Of a DNA stretch of 64,000 bases, positions 1-8,980 are shown piece after piece (the stretch's first letter is position 1; each line of letters begins with the position of its first letter). The position numbers were made by a program, and so were the translations under genes. This DNA is from DASXMR01 sp036495525 (GTDB lineage: Bacteria > Actinomycetota > Actinomycetes > Streptosporangiales > Streptosporangiaceae): NCBI GenBank assembly GCA_036495525.1, contig DASXMR010000016.1:1-64000 (forward strand), given 5' to 3'. The notes below the pieces were generated by a model. The model saw nothing but the letters and a program-made list of their open reading frames with translations, was not told the DNA's origin and ran no database searches.

Positions 1-96
1 GGAAGCGCCTGCCCGACCGTGACATGAACGAGGCGAACTGGTGTCGACTGGTGGTGTCAACCGGCTTGGTGTGATCTTCGTAACTGGCGTCCTGCC

Positions 97-173
97 TGGT
101 GCGCCTGGCAGGACTCGAACCTGCGACCGGCTGCTTAGAAGGCAGCTGCTCTATCCATCTGAGCTACAGGCGC
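97..173 (-). tRNA. tRNA-Arg (anticodon TCT), CCA encoded
   Basis: Read on the minus strand this is a complete cloverleaf. The acceptor arms GCGCCTG and CAGGCGC pair perfectly. The D stem is GCTC/GAGC. The anticodon stem GCTGC/GCAGC encloses the loop CTTCTAA, giving anticodon TCT, which reads AGA (arginine). The T arm is GCAGG-TTCGAGT-CCTGC. The discriminator base is A and the 3' CCA is present in the DNA. The AGA codon is rare in such GC-rich genomes, so this is a minor arginine isoacceptor. The direct readout of the fold makes this call nearly certain. Confidence 0.97.
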
Positions 174-312
174 CCGCCCCCAATTGTGCACGCCGCGAGC
201 GCTGGGCGGGTAACTAGAGCACGCTCGCGGGGCAGCCTGGCGCCGCCCGCCGGGACCGGGCTACGGCCACTATGGTGCGGAGGGCACGGACGGCGACGAG
301 CAGGGGGCGCGG

Positions 313-744
313 ATGCGGTGGGACGGCCCGGACGGCTACTGGATCAGCGACGACCCGGCGCTGGTCGACCTCGCCGCGGTGCACGCCTGGATGAGTGAGC
401 AGTCCTACTGGGCAGCGGGCCGGTCGCGGGACGTAATGGCGAAGTCGATCGAGAACTCCCTGGTTCTCGGGCTTTACGCGGCCGACGGCAAGCAGGCCGG
501 CTTCGCCAGGTTCGTCACTGACCGGGCGACCTTCGCCTGGCTGTGCGACGTGTTCGTCGAAGCGGCGCACCGGGGCGGCGGGCTCGGCTCGTTCCTGGTG
601 CAGACCTCGGTGAGCCATCCGGAGGTGGCCGGCGTGCGGCAGCTGCTGATGGCCGAGCCTGGCCGGAGCATCTACCGGCGGTACGGCTACGTTCCGCTGC
701 CCAAGGCTGAGCGCTGGATGGAACGGCCGGGCACGGCCCGCTGA
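313..744 (+). CDS. GNAT-family N-acetyltransferase
   Basis: A 143-residue protein with the single-domain size and layout of GNAT acetyltransferases, which transfer an acetyl group from acetyl-CoA to an amine. The beta4-alpha3 region reads VFVEAAHRGGGLGSFLV around residues 77-93, with the Gly-rich pyrophosphate-binding loop of motif A in a relaxed form. The C-terminal RRYGYVPL matches the usual 'Y-x-x-x-G-F/Y' motif B ending. The ATG follows a GGGGG ribosome site at 303-307. It stands alone between the minus-strand tRNA and a convergent kinase gene, so no substrate can be inferred. Confidence 0.8.
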   Translation: MRWDGPDGYWISDDPALVDLAAVHAWMSEQSYWAAGRSRDVMAKSIENSLVLGLYAADGKQAGFARFVTDRATFAWLCDVFVEAAHRGGGLGSFLVQTSVSHPEVAGVRQLLMAEPGRSIYRRYGYVPLPKAERWMERPGTAR

Positions 745-816
745 CCGCGCCAGCGAGCCGGGGATGGGCAGGCCGCGGAGTCAGGGCTCAGCCGGCCGGG
801 CCCGTGCCGCCGGCCG

Positions 817-2463
817 TCAGGCGGCCGGGGCCGGGCGCTGGGCCAGCCATGGCCGCTCCGCCTCGCCGATCGGCGTGGAGGCCGGCCCGCGCACGAACGG
901 CCAGATCTCCTCGGCGATGTCGCGCCAGTTCGCGGTCGCGGTCAGCTCGCCGAGGATGGCGAACAGGCCGAGGTTGATCCGCTGCAGGATCACGTACGAC
1001 CGGGGAATGCTGACGTACTCGGCCAGCGGGCTGCGCACGTCGAAGAACCGACGGACCACCGCTGAGGCGTACTCCCCGGTCATCGTCACCGGCTCGCTCT
1101 TGCGGATGGTGTCGTAGAACACCGCCATGTGCTCCACGATCAGGTCTGTGCTCAGCGGCGTGTCACGACGCAGGAAGCCGGCTTCCTCCATGCTGCGGCG
1201 GAAAGCCTCAGGATCATTGTTAACGCAGAGATTCCTGGCCATCTGCATCAGCGGCTCGATCTCGGCGGGGGTGAAGTGCTTCACCAGACCGAAGTCGAGG
1301 AAGGTGACCCGGCCGTCGCCGTGGAACAGGTAGTTGCCCGGATGCGGGTCCCCGTTGAACGCGTGCACTTCATAGAGGCTGCGGAAGACGAACCGGTAGA
1401 TGGTCTCGGCTGCCATGTCCCGCTCCGCCTGTGACCAGGTGAGCAGCTCGGCGAAGCGGGCTCCGTCTGACAGCTCGCTGGTCACCACCCGCTGGGTGGA
1501 AAGCTCGCCGACGATGCCCGGAATGATGATCGTGGGGTGCCCGCGGAAGTAGCCGCCGAGCAGGCGCTGGTTCTCCGCCTCGCGGCGGTAGTCGAGTTCC
1601 TCGATCACCCGGTCGCGCAGCTCGCCGATCAGCGCGTCGACGTCCTGGCTGGGCGCGGTGATCCGCAGCAGGCGGCGCAGCAGGGCGACGTTGCCGAGGT
1701 CAGCGGCGATGGTCTCGGCGATGCCCGGGTACTGGACCTTGACCGCGACGGCCCGGCCGTCCCTGGTGATCGCGCGGTGCACCTGGCCGATCGACGCCGC
1801 GGCGATGGGCTGCGGGTCCCAGCGCGCGAACACCTGGTCCGGCGGCGCGCCGAGTTCGGTCTCGATCATCTGGGCGGCGAGCTGCGGGCTCATCGGCGGC
1901 ACGCTGTCCTGCAGCCTGCTGAGCGTCCGGCGGGCAGCGGGGGCCAGGCCCTCGTCCACGTAGCTGGCCATCTGGCCGATCTTCATCAGGACGCCCTTCA
2001 TCGTCCCCAGCGTCGCCGTGACGTCCTCGGCGGTCTGCAGGGCCAGGTCATCCCGCAGCTGCTCGCGCTGCTCGCCAGCCGACGCGAACAGCCGGGGCGC
2101 GTTGCTCGCGTACCGGGCGCCGCCGCGCACGGCCAGGGCGACCGCCGCCGCGCCGCGTCGCAGCCGCAGCTGCCGTGCCCGGCCAGTGAGCCGTGCTGCC
2201 GCCCGCCCGGCCTGCGCCGCCGGCCCGGCCTGCATTGCCTGCCCGTCCTGGCTGGCAGATGCGTCCTGGCTGGCGAATGCATCCTGGGCCTCGAGCTTGG
2301 CCCGGTCAGCGAACGACGGCTGGCTGACAAGCATCCCGGCCTGCCTGGCGTAGCCCGCGAGCTTCCGCAGCTGGCCGGCCATCCGCCCGGAGTGGCGGGC
2401 CAGCAGGAACGCGGCCGCAGCCGCGGCGCCGCCGATGACGACGCCTCTGGCGATTCGCGGCAT
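817..2463 (-). CDS. ABC1/ADCK (UbiB-AarF) family atypical kinase
   Basis: A 548-residue member of the ABC1 atypical protein-kinase-like family, which binds nucleotide and is linked to isoprenoid-lipid metabolism. Near residues 154-175 is the family KxGQ motif (MKIGQMAS). It is followed by the Ala-rich nucleotide loop AAASIGQVHRA (about 221-231), the AVKVQYPG lysine strand, and the metal/catalytic segments HPGNYLF and FLDFGLVK. The N-terminus carries a hydrophobic Ala-rich stretch and a Gln/Ala low-complexity linker (about 62-90). The frame stays open upstream. I chose the ATG at 2463 because it overlaps the stop of the MpaB-like gene as TGATG, which indicates translational coupling. Its partner suggests a lipid or quinone redox role, but the substrate is unknown. 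Confidence 0.88.
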   Translation of the reverse strand: MPRIARGVVIGGAAAAAAFLLARHSGRMAGQLRKLAGYARQAGMLVSQPSFADRAKLEAQDAFASQDASASQDGQAMQAGPAAQAGRAAARLTGRARQLRLRRGAAAVALAVRGGARYASNAPRLFASAGEQREQLRDDLALQTAEDVTATLGTMKGVLMKIGQMASYVDEGLAPAARRTLSRLQDSVPPMSPQLAAQMIETELGAPPDQVFARWDPQPIAAASIGQVHRAITRDGRAVAVKVQYPGIAETIAADLGNVALLRRLLRITAPSQDVDALIGELRDRVIEELDYRREAENQRLLGGYFRGHPTIIIPGIVGELSTQRVVTSELSDGARFAELLTWSQAERDMAAETIYRFVFRSLYEVHAFNGDPHPGNYLFHGDGRVTFLDFGLVKHFTPAEIEPLMQMARNLCVNNDPEAFRRSMEEAGFLRRDTPLSTDLIVEHMAVFYDTIRKSEPVTMTGEYASAVVRRFFDVRSPLAEYVSIPRSYVILQRINLGLFAILGELTATANWRDIAEEIWPFVRGPASTPIGEAERPWLAQRPAPAA

Positions 2464-3395
2464 CAGCGGCCGGCCAGGTCCGGCGCGGCGCCGGCGGCGG
2501 TGCGAGCGCGCAGCGCGATCCGCTGCCGCGCCTCCAGCACGCCAGGCTCGCCGAGGTAGATCGCGTCGAGCACGCCGAGCGCCTGGCGGATCTCGCTGCG
2601 CCGCTGCGGGCTGAGGCTGTCCGGGTCGCGGTAGCCGTACATGTCGCGCGCCCACGATGGCAGCGAGGCGATCGCGCCCTCGCGGATGTCCTGCCAGATC
2701 TCCGCGATGTCCTCGTCCAGTCCGGGCGGGTCGAGCAGGTAGCTCATGGACTCGGCGGCGGCCGGCGTGCACTGCAGCCGCGGCCTGGCCGACTCGATGT
2801 AGCTGTCCAGCGCCGCGGTGCTGGCAGGGGCGAGTCCGGGCGGCACGCCGACCAGCTCGGCGGCGACCGTCATCTCGGCGACGTAGCGGTCAGCGTCCTG
2901 CTGCGGCAGCGGCGTGCCGAGGGTGCGTGCCGCGGCGAGCCCGGAGTCGACCAGCGCCGCGTGCACCCACAGCAGCAGCTGGGGATCACCGGCCGCATAC
3001 GCCAGGCCGGTCACCGGGTCGGTCCCGGTGACGTGCTCGTGGATGCGCCGGACCCGGTCGGCTGCCCGGCGGGCCGCCGCCTGGTCGCCGAACGTGAGCA
3101 CGGTCAGGTAGCCGGAGGTGGCAGCCAGCCGGCCGGTCGGGTCCTGCCGCCACCCGCTGTGCTGGTCGACCCCGGCCATCGCCAGCGGGTGCAGCGCCTG
3201 GATCATCAGCGCCCGCAGCCCGGCCACGGGTGAGGCGAGGTCGGCGCTGACCCGCCAGGTGATGCTCGCCGGGCCGAAGAAGCCCTCGTCGGCCGGCTGC
3301 TCAGGCACGCCGGCGACGTAGGCCGCGGCCGAGCGCTCGATGAGATGAGTGGCACTCGCGTAGGCATCTGCCGTCATGCTTGCAAAGCTACCCAC
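2463..3395 (-). CDS. Oxygenase MpaB/latex-clearing-protein family (DUF2236)
   Basis: A 310-residue protein of the MpaB_Lcp_ca family, typically heme-b-containing oxygenases or dehydrogenase-like proteins. The family core is visible: LRALMIQALHPLAMAGVDQH (about 62-81), then TFGDQAAARRAADRVRRIH and a GLAYAAGDPQLLLWVHAALV segment with the His that coordinates or lies near heme in relatives. Hydrophobic Ala-rich helices fill the C-terminal half. The gene precedes the ABC1 kinase with a one-base overlap, so both are likely on one transcript. The family call is firm; the true substrate cannot be told. Confidence 0.85.
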   Translation of the reverse strand: MGSFASMTADAYASATHLIERSAAAYVAGVPEQPADEGFFGPASITWRVSADLASPVAGLRALMIQALHPLAMAGVDQHSGWRQDPTGRLAATSGYLTVLTFGDQAAARRAADRVRRIHEHVTGTDPVTGLAYAAGDPQLLLWVHAALVDSGLAAARTLGTPLPQQDADRYVAEMTVAAELVGVPPGLAPASTAALDSYIESARPRLQCTPAAAESMSYLLDPPGLDEDIAEIWQDIREGAIASLPSWARDMYGYRDPDSLSPQRRSEIRQALGVLDAIYLGEPGVLEARQRIALRARTAAGAAPDLAGR

Positions 3396-3443
3396 TGCGC
3401 GGAATGGCCTGCGAACGGCGTCCGGCCGGCTGCTGCCTGCCGG

Positions 3444-4733
3444 CTAGCTCGCTGGCACCCCGGCGGTGGCGCTGCCAGCCTGCGTGCTGTCGGTGCTGTC
3501 CGGCAGCGGCCGCAGGCTCGCCCGGCGCAGGGTCGGGAACAGCGCGCCGATCAGCAGCGCGCCGCCGACGCACGCCAGGCCGCCGCTGACCACCGACGTG
3601 GTGACCGAGAACAGGTCGGCGACCGCGCCGGCCTCGGTGTTGCCGATCGCGGGCGTGCTGGTGACCTGGGCCAGGTAGAGGCTGCTCACCCGGCCGCGCA
3701 GCGGGTCAGGGGTGACGTGCTGCAGCAGCGTGTTGCGCAGCACCATGGAAACCAGGTCGCCCATCCCGGCCAGCGCGAGGAAGGCAAGCGCAAGCGCCAG
3801 GCTGCTGGTGAGCCCGAAGCCCACGATCGCCGCGCCCCAGACCATGCTCGCGCCGATGATCACCATGCCCGGCCGGCGCAGGTGGCCGGTCCAGCCGCTG
3901 GTCGCCGCCCCGATGATCGCGCCGAGGCCGGGCGCGGCGGTCAGCAGCCCGAAGGTGGCCGCGCCGCCGTGGAAGTGCTGACTGGCGATCGCCGGGAAGA
4001 GCCCGACAGGCATGCCGAAGATCATCGCGTTGGTGTCGATCAGCAGCATGCCGCCGAGCACGCCGTTGTGGCGCACATAGCGCATGCCCTCGGCCAGCGA
4101 ACGCAGCCCCGGCCGCTGCGCCCGCACGGCCGGCGGCAGCGGCCGGACGAACTGCAGCGCGGCGGCCAGTACCGCGAACGAGACCGCGTCGATGCCGTAG
4201 CAGGCCGCCAGGCCGGGCCCCGCGATGAGGTAGCCGGCCAGCGCCGGGCCGCCGAGGTCGCCGAGCTGCCCGCTCATCCCGTTCAGCGCCGCGGCCGCGG
4301 CCATCCGGGATGGGCCGACGAGCTCAGGAGTGGCCGCCGTCGAAGCTGGTGAGCCAAGGCCGGACAGCAGCGCGATGCCGAGGGTCAGCGCGTAGATCGG
4401 CCACAGCTGCGGCCGGCCGAGCATGCTGTTGAACGTCAGCAGGCCGGCCAGCGCCGCCTGCGGCAGGCAGACAGCCTGCAGCAGCTTGCGCCGGTCATGC
4501 CGGTCAGCCAGCATGCCGCCGAACAGCAGGCTCACCAGCATGCCGAGCCCTGCGGCCAGGCTCAGCAGGCCGACGTCCAGTGACGAGTGGGTCAGGCTGT
4601 AGACCTGCCAGTTGCCGGCTGTCACCGCGACTGCGTTGCCGGCCATCGAGACGCACTGGCCGGAGTAGAGCCAGCGGTAGTCCCGGCTTTCCCTGAGCGG
4701 CCTGATGTCGATGACAATCTGGCCGACCCGCAT
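3444..4733 (-). CDS. MFS transporter, EntS-like exporter family
   Basis: A 429-residue major-facilitator protein with about 12 hydrophobic segments. The N-terminus LRESRDYRWLYSGQCVSMAG and the loop 2-3 motif GGMLADRHDRRK are typical of the MFS_3 group that includes enterobactin and multidrug exporters. A second, weaker repeat of the loop follows after the central break (about residues 205-225). The C-terminus is a Ser/Thr-rich hydrophilic tail. It is divergent from the EamA transporter and has no biosynthetic genes beside it, so the cargo is not inferable. Confidence 0.85.
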   Translation of the reverse strand: MRVGQIVIDIRPLRESRDYRWLYSGQCVSMAGNAVAVTAGNWQVYSLTHSSLDVGLLSLAAGLGMLVSLLFGGMLADRHDRRKLLQAVCLPQAALAGLLTFNSMLGRPQLWPIYALTLGIALLSGLGSPASTAATPELVGPSRMAAAAALNGMSGQLGDLGGPALAGYLIAGPGLAACYGIDAVSFAVLAAALQFVRPLPPAVRAQRPGLRSLAEGMRYVRHNGVLGGMLLIDTNAMIFGMPVGLFPAIASQHFHGGAATFGLLTAAPGLGAIIGAATSGWTGHLRRPGMVIIGASMVWGAAIVGFGLTSSLALALAFLALAGMGDLVSMVLRNTLLQHVTPDPLRGRVSSLYLAQVTSTPAIGNTEAGAVADLFSVTTSVVSGGLACVGGALLIGALFPTLRRASLRPLPDSTDSTQAGSATAGVPAS

Positions 4734-4863
4734 GGCGGGCAGACTACTGCCTCCGCTGGGCAGGCCCGGTCATCGCACCGCAGCTGCCGTCGACATCCGG
4801 GGCGCGCCTGGTGCGCGCCGCGCGAGCCCTGAGCTGTGGCCGGCATGATTACCTGGGGGAGAA

Positions 4864-5769
4864 GTGCTGTCGGCGTCAGCGGTGGCGGCGAGGAAGGGGA
4901 CGTGCGTGCTTGCCGTCTTGCTGGCGCTGGCAGCGGCTGCCGGTTACGGCGGCTCAGACTTCTGGGCCGGGGTGGCAGCCCGCCGGTCTGGTGTGTTGCA
5001 GATCACTCTGCTTTCCGAGGCGGCGAGCGTGATCCTGCTGGCGGTCGTGGTGCCATGGAGCGGCGCGGACAGCCCGGCCGGGATGGGAATTGCCTGGGGC
5101 GCGGGGGCTGGCGCCGGCGGCCTGCTGGGCGCCCTGGCGCTTTACGAGGGCTTCCGGCACGCGGCGTTCAGCATCGTCGGGCCGCTCAGCGCGGTCGGGT
5201 CGGCCGGGTTCTCGGTGCTCGCCGGGCTGCTGCTGCACGAGCACCCTGGCACGCTGTCGGCGGTCGGCATCGGGCTGGCGCTGCCGGCGATCCTCGGCGT
5301 GTCCGCCAGCGCCGGCGGGGCGGCTCATCATCCGGCCGGACAGGGACACCACGCGCTTGGCGTGCTCTACGGCCTCGCCGCCGGCGCCGGCTTCGCAGTG
5401 CTCTTCATCGGGCTGAACGAGGCCGGGTCCGGCGACGGGCTGTGGCCCGTCGGTGCCTCCCAGCTGACCGCCCTGGTGCTGCTCGGTGGCGTAGCGATCG
5501 TGCGCGGCCAGGTCCGCCTGCCCGCCAGCGGCGCGCGGCTGCTGGCCGTGGTCGCCGGGCTGACTGGCGGGGCGGGCACGATCCTGTTCTTCCTGGCCAC
5601 CCACGAGGGCCTGCTGGCGGTCACGGCGGTGATCACCTCGCTGTACCCGGCGGTGACGATCCTGCTGGCTCGCTGGGTGGTCGGTGAGCGGCTCACCCTT
5701 GTCCGGGTGGCGGGGCTCGGCTTCGCGGCCGCCTCGGTCGCGCTGATAGCGGCGGGCGGCGTCGGCTAG
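4864..5769 (+). CDS. EamA/DMT-superfamily transporter
   Basis: About 300 residues with ten hydrophobic segments arranged as two EamA repeats. The second repeat starts near GVLYGLAAGAGFAVLFIGLNEAG, and the C-terminal half ends in ITSLYPAVTILLARWVVGERL, a characteristic DMT ending. Two starts are possible. The GTG at 4864 follows GGGGGAGAA. The GTG at 4906 follows AGGAAGGGGA and begins directly with the first membrane helix, so the shorter form is quite plausible. These are inner-membrane permeases for small metabolites; the cargo is unknown. Confidence 0.85.
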   Translation: MLSASAVAARKGTCVLAVLLALAAAAGYGGSDFWAGVAARRSGVLQITLLSEAASVILLAVVVPWSGADSPAGMGIAWGAGAGAGGLLGALALYEGFRHAAFSIVGPLSAVGSAGFSVLAGLLLHEHPGTLSAVGIGLALPAILGVSASAGGAAHHPAGQGHHALGVLYGLAAGAGFAVLFIGLNEAGSGDGLWPVGASQLTALVLLGGVAIVRGQVRLPASGARLLAVVAGLTGGAGTILFFLATHEGLLAVTAVITSLYPAVTILLARWVVGERLTLVRVAGLGFAAASVALIAAGGVG

Positions 5770-5956
5770 CCGCCCCGGACGTGCTCAGCCGCACCCCGGG
5801 AGTCCTGCTGCGGTCAGTGCAGCAGCGTCGCTCCCGCGGTGCTGGGGTGTCAGCAGAATGCGCTCGCTGCGGATCGCGGATGGGACGGCTGGCCGCGTAC
5901 ATTGGATGCAGTCAGCCTGACCAGGCTGACCCGGTTTCCCGGCGGAGGTCGTGACC

Positions 5957-6331
5957 GTGGCCACGCGGATGGTGCTGGCGGCGATGATCGCGCAGCTTGC
6001 CAGCTGGGGCCAGCTGACGGCGCACGCCCTGTCCTGGCCAGCCGTTTCGCTGCCCTTGCTGGCCCTTTCGGTTCCCGCGTTCGCGCCGGACGGGCTCAGC
6101 GCGCCTTCCGGTCTGATCGCGGTCGCGGCGATCGCCCTCGCCGGGATCGCGCTGTCCGTCCTCGCCCGCGGTGCAAGGATCGCCAGCACCGTCACCGCAG
6201 GCCCGCTGAGCGGGCGTGCCACGGCGCTGCGCAGGAAGTCCTGGTCCGCCGTCTACCAGCGGCTGCTCAATCCCGACGCGGCCGGCCACGCCCGGCCCAG
6301 AGCACCCTCGGCGGTCCTGGCGGCCGCCTGA
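5957..6331 (+). CDS. Small membrane protein upstream of YidC paralogue (DUF6412-like)
   Basis: A protein of about 124 residues with two hydrophobic segments (about residues 4-42 and 49-66), followed by a basic tail with RRKSWSAVYQRLLNPDA. I believe actinobacteria often carry such a DUF6412-type small membrane protein just ahead of a second YidC/Oxa1 gene; that link comes from memory of gene order, not a search. A GGAGG lies at 5944-5948. It is only two bases from the GTG at 5951 but eight from the in-frame GTG at 5957, so the later start is preferred. Function is unknown; assistance in membrane insertion is a guess from the neighbour. Confidence 0.6.
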   Translation: MATRMVLAAMIAQLASWGQLTAHALSWPAVSLPLLALSVPAFAPDGLSAPSGLIAVAAIALAGIALSVLARGARIASTVTAGPLSGRATALRRKSWSAVYQRLLNPDAAGHARPRAPSAVLAAA

Positions 6332-6542
6332 CCGCCGCCCTCGGCGCTGCTTAGCTCAGCGCGCTGCTGACCCTGGCAACTCGCCGGGCCTGCCGTCATC
6401 CGCCACGACCAGCGGACATGTCCCGCTGTACCTGCGGATGGGCGTCGGCCTGGCGTCGCAGCCAGGCGCCAGAACGTCGGCAACGGTCACCCGCCGCCTC
6501 CAGCTGTCCTTGGCACTGCGACCCGCTGGAGGGTAATCCGTC

Positions 6543-7331
6543 ATGCTCAGCCTGCTCAGCGCCCCGACGGGCGTTGCCTATCACGTCGTCCATGCACTAG
6601 CTCTTGCGCTCGCCCCGGCTACCGGCGGCCTGGCCACCGTCGCCGCGATCGTCGTCTTCACCGTGGCCGTGCGGCTGCTCCTGCTGCCGCTCAGCTACTA
6701 CGCGATGCGCGGCCAGGCCGGGCTGGCCACGGTCCTGCCGCAGGCAGCCGAGCTGCGCAAGCGCTACGCCCATCAGCCGGAACGGCTGCAGCGCGAGTTG
6801 ACCGCGCTGTACCAGCGGGGGGGTACCGGGCTGCTTGGCGGGTGCCTGCCGATCCTGATCCAGCTGCCGTTCCTCAGCGTGCTCTACACCCTGTTCCGTT
6901 CCGGCACCATCGGCGGCAGGCCCAACGCTCTGCTGCACAGTGATCTGCTCGGCGCTCCGCTGGGCAGCCACTGGCTGTCGGGCGCCGGCCCGCTGTCCGC
7001 GCACGGGCTGGTGTTCCTCGGCCTGTTCGGGCTGCTCGCCGCCGTGGCGGCGGTCTCGGCTCTGTGGGCGCGCCGGCAGCCAGGACCGCTCGGCACTGGC
7101 GGGCCGGCCGCCCGGCCGGGCGCTGCCGCGCAGTCCGCCCGCGCCAGCGGGATCATCACCTGGCTGCTGCCGTTCTCGACGCTGGTCGTGGCGGCCTTCC
7201 TGCCGCTGGCCGCGGGCATCTACCTGCTGGTCAGCACCACGTGGACAGTCACCGAGCGAGCCCTGCTCCGGCGCAGGATCGCCGGCTCACCCGGTCCGCA
7301 GTCGTCCCGGCCAGGACCCGCCGTGGCCTAG
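6543..7331 (+). CDS. YidC/Oxa1-family membrane protein insertase (second paralogue)
   Basis: A 262-residue YidC/Oxa1 protein that inserts and folds membrane proteins. The conserved core is seen as the first long helix (VAAIVVFTVAVRLLLLPLSY, with the helix-1 Arg), a cytoplasmic hairpin rich in Arg/Gln (ELRKRYAHQPERLQRE), and the GGCLPILIQLPFLSVLYTLF second helix. Three further hydrophobic segments follow. It lacks a lipobox and the long basic tail of the housekeeping actinobacterial YidC next to rnpA, so it is probably an accessory copy. It follows the small membrane protein by about 210 bp. Confidence 0.88.
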   Translation: MLSLLSAPTGVAYHVVHALALALAPATGGLATVAAIVVFTVAVRLLLLPLSYYAMRGQAGLATVLPQAAELRKRYAHQPERLQRELTALYQRGGTGLLGGCLPILIQLPFLSVLYTLFRSGTIGGRPNALLHSDLLGAPLGSHWLSGAGPLSAHGLVFLGLFGLLAAVAAVSALWARRQPGPLGTGGPAARPGAAAQSARASGIITWLLPFSTLVVAAFLPLAAGIYLLVSTTWTVTERALLRRRIAGSPGPQSSRPGPAVA

Positions 7332-7616
7332 CGGGAACGGGCGTGCCGGGCCAGGCGCCGACCTGGCCGCCACCGAACAGCTGCCGCGGCGCCGCGCCGG
7401 GCCCGGCCGGCCCGCTCGGGCTGGCCGGGCCGCGTCGCTCTGGCCTGAACCGCGGCGCCGCGGCTCGCCGGGACCGGGACCGGCCCGGCGGGTGCGGTGT
7501 ACCGGCAGCTCTTCGTTCGGCATGATGAGTGGGTCAGCACAGGTGACGGACAGTTCATGCTGCCAGCCGCACCGCAGGAAGCGCGCCTGCGCAGCGTCGT
7601 GCCACAGGAGGTAGCC

Positions 7617-8885
7617 GTGCATCAGCCACCGGTCCCGCATGTCGCGAGTACCGACCCGCAGATCGCCGAGCTGATCGAGGCCGAGGCACGCAGGCAGTTC
7701 GAGAAGATCAGGCTGATCCCGTCGGAGAACTACGTCTCGACGGCGGTGCTCGAGGCGTCAGGCACGGTGCTGACGAACAAGTACTCCGAGGGGTACGCGG
7801 GCCGCCGCTACTACGAGGGGCAGCAGTTCATCGACCCGATCGAGCAGATCGCGGCGGAGCGCGCCAGGGACCTGTTCGGCGTCGAGCACGCCAACGTGCA
7901 GCCGTACTCTGGCTCGCCAGCGAACCTCGCCGTGTACCTGGCGTTCCTCAAGCCAGGCGAGACGGTGATGGGGATGGCGTTGCCGATGGGCGGGCACCTC
8001 ACCCACGGCTGGTCGGTATCCGCGACCGGCACCTGGTTCCGCTCGGTGCAGTACGGCGTTCGCGCCGACACCGGCCGGGTGGACCTGGACGAGGTGCGCG
8101 ACCTGGCACTGCGGGAGCGGCCCAAGGCCATCTTCTGCGGCGGGACGGCGATCCCGCGGACGATCGACTTCCCCGCGTTCGCCGAGATCGCGCGTGAGTC
8201 AGGCGCGATCCTGGTCGCCGACATCGCGCACATCGCCGGCCTGATCGCCGGGGGCGCCCACCCGAGCCCGGTCGGCCACGCCGAGGTGATCACCACGACC
8301 ACGCACAAGACCCTGCGCGGCCCGCGCGGCGCCATGATCATGTCGACGGCCGAGCGCGCCAAGGCGGTCGACAAGGCCGTGTTCCCTGGCCTGCAGGGCG
8401 GGCCGCACAACCACACCACGGCGGCGATCGCGGTCGCGCTGCGCGAGGCCGCGCAGCCTGACTTCCGTACCTACGCGCGGCAGGTGGTGACCAACGCCGC
8501 GGCGCTGGCCGCCGCGCTGACCGAGCGCGGGTACAGCCTGGTGTCCGGCGGCACCGACAACCACCTGATCCTGATGGACCTCACCGCGCAGGGCATCGCC
8601 GGCAAGCCGGCCGCCAAGGCCCTCGACCGGGCGGGTGTCGAGGTGAACTACAACACGGTGCCGTTCGACCCGCGCAAGCCGTTCGACCCGTCCGGGATCA
8701 GGATCGGCACCCCGTCCATCACCACCCGCGGCCTGACCGAGCAGCACATGGCCCAGGTGGCCGCCTGGATGGACGAGGCGATCACCGCCGCCGCCAAGGA
8801 CGACGAGGGCACCATCGAGCGGATCGCGGGCGAAGTACGCGAGCTGATGGCCGGGTTCCCGATGGCTGGCTGGGCGCAGGTCTGA
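7617..8885 (+). CDS. glyA: Serine hydroxymethyltransferase
   Basis: A 422-residue PLP enzyme that interconverts serine plus tetrahydrofolate and glycine plus 5,10-methylene-tetrahydrofolate. The SHMT hallmarks are present: LIPSENYVS near the N-terminus, NKYSEGYAGRRYYEG, the VQPYSGSPANLAVY segment, and the PLP-lysine motif TTTTHKTLRGPRG (Lys about residue 228). The C-terminal half has RIGTPSITTRG. The frame is open back to 7497, but GGAGG at 7607-7611 sits five bases before the GTG at 7617, and the protein then has the normal family length. It is monocistronic, ending in a duplicated 38-bp element. Confidence 0.95.
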   Translation: MHQPPVPHVASTDPQIAELIEAEARRQFEKIRLIPSENYVSTAVLEASGTVLTNKYSEGYAGRRYYEGQQFIDPIEQIAAERARDLFGVEHANVQPYSGSPANLAVYLAFLKPGETVMGMALPMGGHLTHGWSVSATGTWFRSVQYGVRADTGRVDLDEVRDLALRERPKAIFCGGTAIPRTIDFPAFAEIARESGAILVADIAHIAGLIAGGAHPSPVGHAEVITTTTHKTLRGPRGAMIMSTAERAKAVDKAVFPGLQGGPHNHTTAAIAVALREAAQPDFRTYARQVVTNAAALAAALTERGYSLVSGGTDNHLILMDLTAQGIAGKPAAKALDRAGVEVNYNTVPFDPRKPFDPSGIRIGTPSITTRGLTEQHMAQVAAWMDEAITAAAKDDEGTIERIAGEVRELMAGFPMAGWAQV

Positions 8886-8943
8886 CCGCCGCTGGCCGTT
8901 CCGGAGGCTGGGCGCAGGCCTGACCGCCGCTGGCCGATCGGGA
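8868..8943. repeat. 38-bp tandem duplication over the glyA stop codon
   Basis: Two head-to-tail copies, 8868-8905 and 8906-8943, differ at a few positions. The first holds the last codons and the TGA of glyA; the second repeats the same coding-like sequence after the stop. A partial third copy (GGAGGCTAG) follows. This looks like a local replication-slippage duplication. Confidence 0.85.
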
Positions 8944-8958
8944 GGCTAGCCGCGGGCC

Positions 8959-8980
8959 GGCCTGGCGGGCCGGCCAGGCG
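8959..8980. terminator. GC-rich hairpin between convergent glyA and SQD1-like gene
   Basis: The arms CCTGGC (8961-8966) and GCCAGG (8973-8978) form a stem, extended by a G-C pair, with a six-base GC loop. It lies at the very end of the convergent gene and has no T-run on either strand. This is the usual look of actinobacterial bidirectional terminators, but function is inferred from place and shape only. Confidence 0.5.

Noticed and set aside
3345..4352. 335-codon plus-strand frame opposite the MFS transporter
   Set aside because: Arg/Gln/Ala-rich antisense shadow of a well-supported membrane protein.
7497..7616. 40-codon N-terminal extension of glyA
   Set aside because: A good ribosome site precedes the GTG at 7617 and the shorter protein has the normal family length.
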